Source: Verrucomicrobiota bacterium
GTDB taxonomy: Bacteria; Verrucomicrobiota; Verrucomicrobiia; Chthoniobacterales; UBA10450
Assembly (NCBI GenBank): GCA_003219335.1
Contig: QHOF01000070.1
Span: forward strand, 1 to 20,474
Length of the DNA: 20,474 bases
Reading direction: 5' to 3'
Shown: positions 7,434-15,496 of the stretch, in pieces
Position numbering within the stretch: the first letter of the stretch is position 1
Layout of the letters: each line of letters starts with the position of its first letter
Notes under the pieces: generated by a model
Seen by the model: the letters and a program-made list of their open reading frames with translations, nothing else
Told to the model about the DNA's origin: nothing
Database searches by the model: none
Program-made: the position numbers and the translations under genes

Positions 7434-8180
7434 TTACGTCACTGCGCCTGACGCGCGCCGGCTGATCTCTTCCTCGGCACACTGCAACATTCGGAGCGTA
7501 TCGATGTCGTGCCACCGCGCGTCGCCGATGTCAATGGCACGCACCTTATCGTCAACCGCCATCAGCCGGATTCCATCAGCCAGGCTGCAATCATCTCTGC
7601 CGCCGTCGGATTTCGCCAGCTCGAGATAGTCGAAGATCTCCCGCGAGCAAACGAACAAGCCGGTATCAATCGCATCGTAATCGCGAAGATTTTTGCCAAT
7701 GGCCACGATTCGGTTACCGCGCGTCTGCACCTTCATCGCATCATCGACATCGAAAATAGAATCCAGTTTTCGATCCACTGCTATGTTGAGAAGGTCAGGG
7801 TCGAAAGAACGAATGAGAAGATCGACCATCGCGTTGTCGAAAAGATGATCGCCCATCGTGAGGAGAAACGGCACGCCGACGTGGCCGGAGGCGGCAAGAA
7901 GCGAGATGCCGTTCTGTTTTTGCCACTCGTGATTTTCAACGAAAGAGGACTCAGGCCCGGCGGGGATCAACTCTTTAACCGCTGCAATCATTCGATTGCT
8001 TTGGTAACCAACAACAAAGGTTGCCTTTTTAATTCCGGCGTGGATCAGCAGATCGATCGTGTAGGAAATTAACGGGCGACCGAGCACTGGAACGAACGGC
8101 TTCAATAAAATGTTGTCGCCGCCACGCAGACGCGAACCTTCCCCGGCCATCAAGATCACTGCTTCAGAGATGCCGTTCAT
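7434..8180 (-). CDS. Inositol-phosphate-cytidylyltransferase-like nucleotidyltransferase
   Basis: This 248-residue cytoplasmic protein has a Rossmann-like nucleotidyltransferase fold. LMAGEGSRL (10-18) is the glycine-rich nucleotide loop, KP at 27-28 follows, TMGDH (108-112) carries the metal aspartate, and DAIDTGLF (169-176) and WHDIDT (223-228) complete the active site. The MGDH/DH pair, the FDVDDAMKV...IGKNLRDYDAIDTG stretch and the WxDxDT ending match IPCT rather than hexose-1-phosphate thymidylyltransferases. IPCT makes CDP-inositol from CTP and inositol-1-phosphate. The start is ATG 8180, not the upstream TTG 8207: it overlaps the SDR stop as ATGA, and AAAAAGG lies 11 bases before it. 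It probably supplies a CDP-polyol for one of the CDP-alcohol phosphotransferases here. A choline- or glycerol-phosphate cytidylyltransferase role cannot be excluded. Confidence 0.85.
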   Translation of the reverse strand: MNGISEAVILMAGEGSRLRGGDNILLKPFVPVLGRPLISYTIDLLIHAGIKKATFVVGYQSNRMIAAVKELIPAGPESSFVENHEWQKQNGISLLAASGHVGVPFLLTMGDHLFDNAMVDLLIRSFDPDLLNIAVDRKLDSIFDVDDAMKVQTRGNRIVAIGKNLRDYDAIDTGLFVCSREIFDYLELAKSDGGRDDCSLADGIRLMAVDDKVRAIDIGDARWHDIDTLRMLQCAEEEISRRASGAVT

Positions 8181-8980
8181 ATTTTGTAGTACCTTTTTAG
8201 TCCCCAAATGCTCACGCGTTGCGGAAGAAAACGGAATATCAATGGCGCGATTTTCGATTGAAATACGTCGCCCACGGCCATCCGCGGCGGCGGATGAACG
8301 GCGCTGATCAGTTTGAGAACCCGGCGAGCGACAAGATCGGGCTTTGGGGCCTTTTTTATATTACGGTCGCTGACGTTCCAGGTTTTGGCGACTTTGGCAT
8401 CGTAGTACGGGTCGCCTTGCGTGCTCTTACTCACTGCCTGGTTAAACTCCGTGCAAATGTCACCTGGTTGTAGATCGACAAGGAGTACGCCGGAATCACC
8501 CAGCTCAAGCTGCGTTGTCATTGTAAATGACGCCATGGCTGCTTTGGCGGCGTTGTAAGCGGCCATGAACGGCACTGGGAGACGAGACGCGAGCGATGTC
8601 ACGTTAATAATTAAGCCTTCCCCTCGTGCCCGCATCATGTGCAAGGCCAGCCGCATCAAGTGAAGCTGCCCAAAAACGAGAATTTGAAACTGGCTCGCGA
8701 TTCCTTGTCTGGAAAGAAACTCAACCGGCCCGAAGTGACCGCTACCGGCATTATTGATTACGACGTGGAAATGACCTGCTTCCGCAAGCGCCTGGTTAAA
8801 TGCCTCTTCAATTGAATGGGGGTCGCTCAGATCGAGCCGAACCGGATGTAGTCGCGGCAGTTTCGGTATGCGTTCCAAATTGCGCGACGTACCCCAAACC
8901 TCGTGACCTTGGGCGATTAGCAGCTTCGCGATGGCCAGACCGATGCCGGAGCTCGCGCCGGTAAGAAAAACTTTCTTCAC
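8177..8980 (-). CDS. Classical short-chain dehydrogenase/reductase; candidate 3-ketosphinganine reductase
   Basis: This 267-residue SDR has TGASSGIG (7-14) for NAD(P), NNAG (76-79), S129 and the Y142xxxK146 catalytic pair, followed by QPGDI. Serine 32 and arginine 33 after the second strand (GTSRN) suggest NADP(H) preference. The Asn that completes the N-S-Y-K tetrad of classical SDRs falls at L101 in the QILVFG segment, which is unusual. It starts at GTG 8980; a TAA two codons upstream in frame rules out a longer form. Its stop overlaps the cytidylyltransferase start by 4 bases (ATGA), so the two are an operon. In a region with SPT, a reductase for 3-ketosphinganine is missing elsewhere and this is the only candidate. 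It could equally act on a polyol or sugar for the cytidylyltransferase. Confidence 0.85.
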   Translation of the reverse strand: MKKVFLTGASSGIGLAIAKLLIAQGHEVWGTSRNLERIPKLPRLHPVRLDLSDPHSIEEAFNQALAEAGHFHVVINNAGSGHFGPVEFLSRQGIASQFQILVFGQLHLMRLALHMMRARGEGLIINVTSLASRLPVPFMAAYNAAKAAMASFTMTTQLELGDSGVLLVDLQPGDICTEFNQAVSKSTQGDPYYDAKVAKTWNVSDRNIKKAPKPDLVARRVLKLISAVHPPPRMAVGDVFQSKIAPLIFRFLPQRVSIWGLKRYYKI

Positions 8981-9138
8981 GATTTAGAAAATGGCTTCGT
9001 GTCGAGTGTTGCTTTGCCTGTTGCTAACCCATTGATTCCTATTTTAACTATCGCTGCGATGCAAGAATCTCCTGCGCGGCAATTTCAGCGTTGTGCTAGT
9101 CGTGTTGATGACTCTCACGGGTTTAGGCTGTCGATCCC
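8981..9138. promoter_or_regulatory. Divergent intergenic region
   Basis: There are 158 bases between the divergently transcribed SDR (-) and glycosyltransferase (+) genes. Promoters for both directions must lie here. The AT-richer stretch around 9014-9050 contains TTGCTA (9021-9026) and TTAACT (9044-9049) 17 bases apart on the plus strand, a poor match. I could not fix a promoter with confidence. Confidence 0.35.
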
Positions 9139-10035
9139 ATGCCGATGGTGCCGCTAATCTCGGCGCTCATTGTCATGTTGAGCGTACTGGGTCTTAAGCG
9201 TTTGCTTCCCATTGTTAGAAAACGCCGGCAACAAGCCCATTTCATCCGTGAAACTTTGGCCGGCAGCAGCAAGTCAGATGGTCGCCGTGTCATTGCTTCC
9301 CTTACAACAGTGCCGGAGCGTATCGGCAACCTGGGATCGACGATTCGCTCTCTGCTGAGGCAAACACGGCCGCCGGATGAGATCGTGTTGGCAGTCCCGG
9401 AATTTTCGATTCGTGAGCAGCGGCCCTATGAGGTGCCCGAATATGTTTCGCGCTTGCCGCGCCTGCGGATTTTGCATTGTCGCAGGGATTGGGGACCGGC
9501 GACGAAGTTTATCGCCATCGTTCGAGAAGAGTTGGCGGCTGGCAGGGGAGATACATTGTTAATGGTGGTGGACGATGATCGCGGTTATCCGCGAGACGCG
9601 CTGGAAACCTATCTCCATTACAACAAGCAATTACCTGATGCGGCGCTTTGTTTTCGCGGCGCCGCAATGCCGCGAAATCTGGACTGGCGTGACGCAAGGA
9701 TGATTCGGGCGAGTGAGCTGCGCCAGCCGCAACCCGTGGCGGTCGTCACAGGGTGCGGAAGTTATTTAATCCAACCGCGGTTCTTGGACGAATCGCTCTG
9801 GGATTATTCCCGAGCGCCGCGGGGAGCATTTTACATGGACGATATTTGGATCAGTGGATGCCTAGCCAGGCGCAACGTGAAGAGATACGTTGTGCCTGCA
9901 TCGGCCATGATGCGGAGCGTGCTTCGGCAGCGCCAGACCTCGTCGCTGCACGATGTGCCTAACGGGCGTCAATACAACAACAACGAAACGATCGCATTTT
10001 TCGGGGGCGCCTGGGACGTTTTCGATTCGCACTAA
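9139..10035 (+). CDS. Membrane-anchored glycosyltransferase-like protein (GT-A fold)
   Basis: This 298-residue protein has one N-terminal hydrophobic helix (about 4-19) followed by a basic stretch (RKRR), so it is probably anchored with the catalytic domain in the cytoplasm. IASLTTVPERI (52-62) begins the fold, GPATK (119-123) follows, and VVDDDRGYP (143-151) carries the metal-binding DxD-like acidic triad. A second acidic site, YMDDIW, lies near residue 235. The GPATK...DDD combination occurs in a group of poorly characterised glycosyltransferases. The donor and acceptor sugars cannot be predicted. Its stop codon overlaps the stop of the convergent flippase gene by 4 bases. It stands alone on this strand, with probable roles in lipid or surface glycan decoration. 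Confidence 0.72.
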   Translation: MPMVPLISALIVMLSVLGLKRLLPIVRKRRQQAHFIRETLAGSSKSDGRRVIASLTTVPERIGNLGSTIRSLLRQTRPPDEIVLAVPEFSIREQRPYEVPEYVSRLPRLRILHCRRDWGPATKFIAIVREELAAGRGDTLLMVVDDDRGYPRDALETYLHYNKQLPDAALCFRGAAMPRNLDWRDARMIRASELRQPQPVAVVTGCGSYLIQPRFLDESLWDYSRAPRGAFYMDDIWISGCLARRNVKRYVVPASAMMRSVLRQRQTSSLHDVPNGRQYNNNETIAFFGGAWDVFDSH

Positions 10036-11630
10036 GAATGCTGCTCCTTTCGATGGACATGGTGCCGCCACCACTGAGGGCCGAAGACCGTTAGGAAAAC
10101 TGCGGCGCTGGCGACTTGCCCCGCACTGCCGCCTAAAAATACGCGGCAGACCAGAGCGGGAACAAGCGCAATTCCTGCGGCGATCAGCGGCGGGCTGATG
10201 TCGCTCCAGGAATCTTTCCAACGGAAAATCCATCGCAGCGTCGCATAGCGCAGGATGCCCTGAACGACGTACGGCAAGAGAATACCAAACGCGGCTCCCA
10301 AAGGTCCAAACCGCGGAATCAACCACAAAAGCCCCGCAGCCGCGACGACACAGGTGATCGACGAATGCAGAAGATTCAAAAGTGGCCGTTGCACCATGAT
10401 TACCGTCTCGCCCAACGCAACGAAAGCATTGGTAGCACTGGCGAGGGCGACGATGCCCAGCCAAACGCCGCCTTGCCAAAACGCCGGACCATAAAGGAGC
10501 AGAATCGTGCTGCCAGCGAGCGATAAGACGGCGACAAGCGGCAGCAAGATCCATAGCATCCATTGAGCCAGCCGCGCGTAGGTCGCGGCTGCGACGTCGT
10601 GGTCGCCCGTCGCAGTCATACCAGCTACCACTGGCGCGAAAATCGGATTGAACGCCTGATTCACCTTTCGCAAGCCGTTGGCCATCCCAATGACTGCACT
10701 GTAAACGCCAACAGTTGTAAGCGTCACTCCGGGGGCGCGTCCAACGAAGTAACCCAGCAAGATGAGATCCAACCGTGCAATAAATGCGTTAATCAATTGA
10801 TAAATGCTGATGGGAGCGGAATATGCGAGCAGCGACCGTGCTTGGCTGAAAGGCGACATGACAGGCGTCTGCGCGGGAACATGGCGAAACAACGTCGAGG
10901 CGAGCGCGAGCGCAATCACTCCTGATGCCGCCGTTCCGAGGATTGCAGCTACTTCCGGTGAGGATTCTTTGAAACCGACTGCGAGCGCAAGCAGAAACAC
11001 GAGCGTGGTTGCAACTGGCTCGGTCAACCCGCGCGAGTAAATGTCGTGTTGCATCACCTTCATCCCGCGCGAAATGGCGGTGCTGATGCGATAAAGAGCG
11101 AGACCCGGCATCGCGCAGAGAACCAATGTGAGCGCGGAAATCATTTGTGGCTGTACATGAAGACGGTTGTTAAAAAACCGGAGCGCCACGATTACAATGA
11201 CCGAAGTGACAACAGACTGCATAATCCCCAGCACCGCGGCCACTCGAAAAAGAGACCTGCTCCGCGCGTGATCGCCCACCGCTTCCGAGCGCGCGATGAA
11301 TGTAGTGATTGCATTGTCGAGGCCGAGGACACCGATTTTGCTGATGATGTCGGTCGTGGACCAGGCAACGGAGAATATGCCAAGTGCTGCCGGACCGAGC
11401 AGCCGCGCAACGAGGAACGTGAATATCCCGCGGAAATTAGACGCCAGCATCGCAATCGTGTTCAGGAAGGCGCCGCGTTTTAGCTCAACTCCGGTTGCGT
11501 CCACGCGCGCGGGCGCATCCACCACAGGAGGCGCGACGTCGAGCGCAATTTCGGCCGCCCGTATTGGCTCTTCGCGAAGTCGGTCGCCTGCTGGGGCAAT
11601 TTCAAGGTTAGGTGTCATGACAAACAGCAC
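10032..11630 (-). CDS. Wzx/MATE-like lipid-linked oligosaccharide flippase
   Basis: This polytopic membrane protein of 532 residues has an N-terminal cytoplasmic tail of about 50 residues and roughly 12-14 predicted helices. It begins with the family pattern GAFLNTIAMLASNF...ARLLGPAALGIFSVA. The LLGPxxxGxF motif is typical of polysaccharide-transport flippases of the MOP superfamily, which carry undecaprenyl-linked glycans across the inner membrane. GTG 11630 is preferred because GGGAG lies upstream of it; ATG 11618 is the alternative. The gene lies 211 bases downstream of the ChbG-like gene on the same strand and next to GT2 and GT39 genes, as in a glycan assembly cluster. It ends on overlapping stop codons with the convergent glycosyltransferase, so no separate terminator is present. 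Confidence 0.87.
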   Translation of the reverse strand: MLFVMTPNLEIAPAGDRLREEPIRAAEIALDVAPPVVDAPARVDATGVELKRGAFLNTIAMLASNFRGIFTFLVARLLGPAALGIFSVAWSTTDIISKIGVLGLDNAITTFIARSEAVGDHARSRSLFRVAAVLGIMQSVVTSVIVIVALRFFNNRLHVQPQMISALTLVLCAMPGLALYRISTAISRGMKVMQHDIYSRGLTEPVATTLVFLLALAVGFKESSPEVAAILGTAASGVIALALASTLFRHVPAQTPVMSPFSQARSLLAYSAPISIYQLINAFIARLDLILLGYFVGRAPGVTLTTVGVYSAVIGMANGLRKVNQAFNPIFAPVVAGMTATGDHDVAAATYARLAQWMLWILLPLVAVLSLAGSTILLLYGPAFWQGGVWLGIVALASATNAFVALGETVIMVQRPLLNLLHSSITCVVAAAGLLWLIPRFGPLGAAFGILLPYVVQGILRYATLRWIFRWKDSWSDISPPLIAAGIALVPALVCRVFLGGSAGQVASAAVFLTVFGPQWWRHHVHRKEQHS

Positions 11631-11841
11631 CGTGATTCATCTCCCGCGGAATTACTCTCGCGGAGAGGAGTTGACTGAAATTCACAAGACGTGCCCGGTC
11701 AAGGGAGTGTGTTGCCGTGGCCATCTTTGCATCGGGAGGAGAATCTCGCTACATCAGGCTCATTCCGACTATGAACCGTGACTCCCAGAAAGAGAGCGGG
11801 ACGACGATGCGCGAACCGGGCGGCCCGCGGGCTTAAAGACT
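11631..11841 (-). other. Intergenic spacer upstream of the flippase gene
   Basis: These 211 bases separate the ChbG-like stop from the flippase start on the same strand. No conserved gene was recognised in either strand. An imperfect inverted pairing of CTCCCGCGGA with TCGCGGAGAG near 11641-11664 is too poor for a terminator. A promoter for the flippase may lie here. Confidence 0.35.
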
Positions 11842-12702
11842 CTAGCGCGGGCTCGTCTCCTGCGCCCGAGCGAACGAGGTCAGTTCGATCTTCTGCTCTT
11901 GGAGGAGCGACCGCGTTTCAGGCGCCGTCAAGGCCTCCAGTTCCTCTGCCCATCGATAGCCCCAATGACCATATCGCGTGCAGGTCTCCTTGTCCCCTTC
12001 GCCGGGATGGCAACTCAATTCATATAACCCGTCGGGAATTTCCCGAAGAATCTGCTCGAGGGCAGAGCGACTTAAGGAACCGCCAGCCTCAAATCCATAC
12101 ATACCATCCGCCATTCGAAGGCTGGGCGGATTGTGCGATCTTCGCACCCACAGGCACGCCATATTCAAACCCACTCGCCGGAACCATTGTCCGGTTCGAA
12201 CGCCGGGCAATTTTCGCCAAGGGCCAGCAGAGTTGCGAATCCAGACGTGATCCATCCCACGGGTCAGGCGGGTCACGATTTGGAAAACAGGCGGGAACAT
12301 GTGGAGGTGCTGGTGGCTGTCGAGGTGGCAGAGCCTCAGTCCCGTCTGTTGAAAGCGCGCAATTTGAGCCGCGATTTCGCGCTCGACTTCATCCCAGCTT
12401 ATCCGCCCGAGCAGCGCGCGTTTGAAGAATTCGCCCTTTGTGCCGGGAAGACGTCTCGTTTTATCGACAAGGGTCGGGAGCGCCTCGGGCGGCAGCACGG
12501 CTTGCTCTTCCACCAGCGCCAAATGCAGGCCAACATTCAGTGCCGGCAAATCTCGCGCCAGCGCGACGGCATCCTCGAACGCGCTCCCGGTCACGAGTAG
12601 CGAGGCACTCGTCACGATTCCGTGTTGAAACGCGCGCACAATCCCGCGGTTGACGCCCGGCGTCAATCCGAAATCGTCGGCGTTTACAATCAGCCGCTTC
12701 AA
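11842..12702 (-). CDS. ChbG/HpnK (YdjC-like) family deacetylase
   Basis: This 286-residue protein belongs to the YdjC/ChbG/HpnK family of metal-dependent carbohydrate deacetylases. NADDFG (7-12) gives the metal aspartates, NVGLH (56-60) a metal histidine, and LDSHQHLHMFP (127-137) further histidines. SCHPGE near residue 235 is the usual late motif. Known members remove N-acetyl groups from chitooligosaccharides or act in hopanoid sidechain synthesis (HpnK). The start is TTG 12702, overlapping the GT2 stop as TTGA, so it is translationally coupled to the DPM1-like gene. In this operon it more likely deacetylates a polyprenol-linked amino sugar than chitobiose. This fits the logic of sugar modification by ArnD-like deacetylases, though it is a different family. 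Confidence 0.86.
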   Translation of the reverse strand: MKRLIVNADDFGLTPGVNRGIVRAFQHGIVTSASLLVTGSAFEDAVALARDLPALNVGLHLALVEEQAVLPPEALPTLVDKTRRLPGTKGEFFKRALLGRISWDEVEREIAAQIARFQQTGLRLCHLDSHQHLHMFPPVFQIVTRLTRGMDHVWIRNSAGPWRKLPGVRTGQWFRRVGLNMACLWVRRSHNPPSLRMADGMYGFEAGGSLSRSALEQILREIPDGLYELSCHPGEGDKETCTRYGHWGYRWAEELEALTAPETRSLLQEQKIELTSFARAQETSPR

Positions 12703-13490
12703 AACGCAGAAACTCGGAACGTTCGGATCTCTCGTCGCATCTTCATCCGGAAAGCAACCAGTTCCCGGATCATCTTGATAATCACATCCGGGCTGGCCAG
12801 GGTTGAGGTGCCCCGATTTCGGGGAAAATAATCCACTCCAAATTGGGTGATCTTGAACCCGTGCAACTTGCTTTTGATGAGCAGTTCCGCGTCAATGAAC
12901 GAACCCTCCGACTCCAATACAACGTTATCCAGCATCTGTCGCTTAAATAATTTGAACGAGAAATTGATGTCTTTCACCCGGACCGGAAAGAGGAAGCGGA
13001 TGAGAAGATTGTAAACCACGGAATATAGAGTGCGGAGGAATCCTTCCGCGGTGCGGTCGAATCGAAAAGCTGAAACGATATCAGACTTTGTGAACTCCAT
13101 GATACGCACTGCTCGGGCCAGCTCGAGGAGATCCACCGGCAAATCCGAATCACAGTAAAAGATCAGTTCCTTCGTCGCGTTGCTGAATCCCGTGCGGAGC
13201 GCGCCTCCCAGCTTCAAATTCTGTTGGTGGTGAAACACCTTTACGCAACTGTTTGATTGGGCTAACGCATCGGCGATTTCCGGGGATCGATCCGTGCTGG
13301 CATCATTGACGATGAGAATCTCGTAACCGGAGGTAATCTCGGCCAGGACTGCCGCCGCGAAATGCACAGCGCGCTCGATATTCTCTTCCTCGTTGAACAT
13401 GGGATACACCAGCGAGATGCTCGGCCGCCATGTCGCCGCGGGCGTTGTTTCCAATCCCGTGTTAGAGCCGACGATAGATTGTTGCGCCAT
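12699..13490 (-). CDS. DPM1-like family 2 glycosyltransferase (polyprenyl-phosphate sugar synthase)
   Basis: This 263-residue GT2 protein has SLVYPMFNEEENI (26-38) as strand one, VNDASTDRSP (61-70), NLKLGGALRTGF (91-102) and YCDSDLP (112-118) with the catalytic DxD. The VKDINFSFKLFKR segment corresponds to the acceptor-side motif of dolichyl/polyprenyl-phosphate mannose synthases. There is no strong C-terminal membrane helix pair of the GtrB type. The reaction inferred is transfer of a sugar or amino sugar from a nucleotide donor to undecaprenyl phosphate. The gene starts inside the 3' end of the GT39 gene (29-base overlap), and its stop overlaps the ChbG-like start, so the three form one operon: donor synthesis, deacetylation and transfer. 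Confidence 0.86.
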   Translation of the reverse strand: MAQQSIVGSNTGLETTPAATWRPSISLVYPMFNEEENIERAVHFAAAVLAEITSGYEILIVNDASTDRSPEIADALAQSNSCVKVFHHQQNLKLGGALRTGFSNATKELIFYCDSDLPVDLLELARAVRIMEFTKSDIVSAFRFDRTAEGFLRTLYSVVYNLLIRFLFPVRVKDINFSFKLFKRQMLDNVVLESEGSFIDAELLIKSKLHGFKITQFGVDYFPRNRGTSTLASPDVIIKMIRELVAFRMKMRREIRTFRVSAF

Positions 13491-15003
13491 TGATCACAGC
13501 TTCCGCACGATATCCTGCAAGGTATGCCCGGAGCGCAGGATATCGGGTCATGGGATGCGCCCGCCACTCCGGATTCCAAGTCGACGTGTCGATAATGAGC
13601 ACTGGGGGATGCGCTTCCCAGTCCGCTTTGAACATCTCCCAGCTTCCCGGAATCACGCTCTCCCCGCGCGCTTTGATCTCGCTGGGCCGCTTGGCATAAG
13701 CGCCGACGAGATGTGTGCAGCTAACGAAGCGGGTCGCAAGGCGACGTCCGGAGAAACTGTAGAGTCTCGGGTAACTCCCCCAGACAAAGATGCGATCGGT
13801 CGGGCTTGTCTGTTTGACGATCTCTTGGACAATCGGAAGAAAATCAAGCGTCTGCTTAGGCAGCCAGAACGCCATGCTTAGATAAACGATCGCCGGCACG
13901 GCCGCTGCGCCAATGACACCTATTCGTACCAATGCCCAGTGGGGTTGAGGAGAGCGCCGGTTTTGCGCAATAAAGCGCGAGAACGCCATACCGGCGAGAA
14001 TCGACAGAGGCGGAAGTACTGGCAGATGATAGTGCCCTGGAAACCGCCACCCAATAAAGATTGTCAGATAGGTGACGCCCAGCCACAAAATGAGCAGCAC
14101 CGCTGGAAGAGACCCGGTCCTTGTGTGTCGTAATGATTTCCAACTCCAAATCACCTGGCGGATGCCAAAGTACCACAACAAGCCCCAGGACAATATCACG
14201 CCCAGGTGGATCGTGACGATATGTTTCAGGACAAACGGGAGTGTTGTTTCGGACTCGACGTAGCGAATCGCAAACACCCAAGCCCAAAGATACGCGTCGT
14301 GGAGGTTGCCTTGCGACTGATAATATAGGGCGAGCCCCGCGATGGGGGCGACGAATCCGGCGACGATGCCGCTTCCTGCTCGCACCACGCTTGCCAATGA
14401 CTGAGTGCGGAGAAACAGCCAGGCGTAGACGAGACATGCCAGCATCACGCCCACGTTCACGGCCGAAGGCTGCCGGAGCAGTGTTGCCGCCCCAACAAGC
14501 GTGCCGCTGAGGAACATCCAGCCCCAGCCCGCCTGTTTTTCGCCCTGCAGGAATGCAAGAACGCTGAGCGCCAAAAGGAGAGACGCGAAAATCTCGGTGT
14601 TGGGCGCGAGCGTGTCGCTCGGTAGGTAGGCGTGGACAAACACTGCGTATCCAATGCCACTCCATGCACCTGCCCATTCGTCAGCCCCACGCGCGCCAAT
14701 CCGTCGTACCACCAGGGCCGTGGCTGCGACGACAATAATGGCGAGAATGTGCACCGCCCGGAGGTTGTTCTTGCCTGCCACGCGAAAAACGCCGGCGAAA
14801 ATATAATATATCCCCGGCGGCTTTGTATCCACGGCAGTGTGGTAAACCGCTCCGCCATCCAAAATATCGCTGGCGATCGTACTATAATAGTCCTCATCGG
14901 TGAGGCCGACATGGCAGAGCGAGGGCAAAAGCGTGGGCGCGCGCAGGATGACAACCAGCGCGATGATAACAACGGTGATCCAGCGAGATTCGCGGCGGGT
15001 CAT
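13462..15003 (-). CDS. PMT/ArnT-like family 39 glycosyltransferase
   Basis: This is a polytopic membrane protein of about 513 residues with roughly 10-12 helices. After the first helix (about 8-20) comes a periplasmic loop with LTDEDYYS (34-41), carrying the catalytic acidic residues of GT39/PMT_2 enzymes. VDTKPPGIYY (58-67) gives the family KPP motif. These enzymes transfer a sugar from polyprenyl phosphate to an acceptor such as lipid A, protein or a lipid on the outer face of the inner membrane. ATG 15003 places the first helix right at the N-terminus. The frame is open to ATG 15108, but the extra 35 residues are hydrophilic, and the AAGGA before that ATG directly abuts it. It leads the operon with the DPM1-like and ChbG-like genes. 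The acceptor is unknown. Confidence 0.83.
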   Translation of the reverse strand: MTRRESRWITVVIIALVVILRAPTLLPSLCHVGLTDEDYYSTIASDILDGGAVYHTAVDTKPPGIYYIFAGVFRVAGKNNLRAVHILAIIVVAATALVVRRIGARGADEWAGAWSGIGYAVFVHAYLPSDTLAPNTEIFASLLLALSVLAFLQGEKQAGWGWMFLSGTLVGAATLLRQPSAVNVGVMLACLVYAWLFLRTQSLASVVRAGSGIVAGFVAPIAGLALYYQSQGNLHDAYLWAWVFAIRYVESETTLPFVLKHIVTIHLGVILSWGLLWYFGIRQVIWSWKSLRHTRTGSLPAVLLILWLGVTYLTIFIGWRFPGHYHLPVLPPLSILAGMAFSRFIAQNRRSPQPHWALVRIGVIGAAAVPAIVYLSMAFWLPKQTLDFLPIVQEIVKQTSPTDRIFVWGSYPRLYSFSGRRLATRFVSCTHLVGAYAKRPSEIKARGESVIPGSWEMFKADWEAHPPVLIIDTSTWNPEWRAHPMTRYPALRAYLAGYRAEAVINGATIYRRL

Positions 15004-15496
15004 CGGGTGATCTTTGATTTCAGTACGGCTTCCCTTCGAGTGGTCGCCAGACGTACGGCCGAAAAGCCCATCGCGAATATAGAAATGGCTCGCATCAAAG
15101 AGATTCATTCCTTAGCAATGTATGACCGCGACCTAAGTCGCCTCAGTCAGTTTTTCTCACGCGCTCAGTCCCCGTAAGTCCTCTTTGTTTTTGCCAATTG
15201 TACCACGAATCGTCTTTTGCAAGTGCAATCGGTGTTGCTCGCCCCGGTTCCCGTGGCAGCTCCGGGCACGTTCGTGACCTCAGCTTCTGGGCCACGGATT
15301 TCATCGCTGCGAGCGCGTTCGTCCGAGCCCTTTTTGTCATTTGGAAATCGAGCAGCATCTGGTAAAGTCAGCTCCATTCGACTGAATCATTTGAGCTTGA
15401 AAACGCTCAATCCGACTCTGATCTCTTTCCCCGGAACCTGCCCAAAAGCCGTTGTCAACGAAAGACATCCCTCTGATATAAATGCGCCTGACACGA
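15004..15496. other. Divergent intergenic region between GT39 and epimerase genes
   Basis: There are about 490 bases between the GT39 start (-) and the epimerase start (+). Short frames exist on both strands (for example 15143-15358 minus and 15217-15513 plus), but none has a recognisable family pattern. The right end carries a good promoter candidate for the epimerase, listed separately. If GT39 starts at 15108, the region shrinks to about 390 bases. No tRNA or repeat was seen. Confidence 0.5.
15452..15482 (+). promoter_or_regulatory. Sigma70-like promoter for the epimerase gene, near-leaderless
   Basis: TTGTCA (15452-15457) and TATAAA (15477-15482) each match five of six consensus bases, separated by 19 bases, slightly long. 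Transcription would be expected to begin around 15489, giving a leader of under about 10 bases before ATG 15497. This also argues against ATG 15482 as the start, since it overlaps the -10 element. Confidence 0.45.

Noticed and set aside
7405..7460. Repeated GCGCCGGC words between the convergent genes
   Set aside because: They are short GC-rich words around a palindromic GCCGGC and do not form a convincing hairpin with a T-tract.
10563..11483. Long plus-strand frames opposite the flippase gene
   Set aside because: Polar, cysteine- and arginine-rich translations typical of the antisense of a hydrophobic membrane protein.
12133..12600. Plus-strand frame of 155 codons opposite the ChbG-like gene
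   Set aside because: The minus strand carries NADDFG and DSHQHLH family motifs; the plus frame has none.
15482..15496. ATG 15482 as epimerase start
   Set aside because: It overlaps the -10 element candidate, and WbpP homology begins at ATG 15497.
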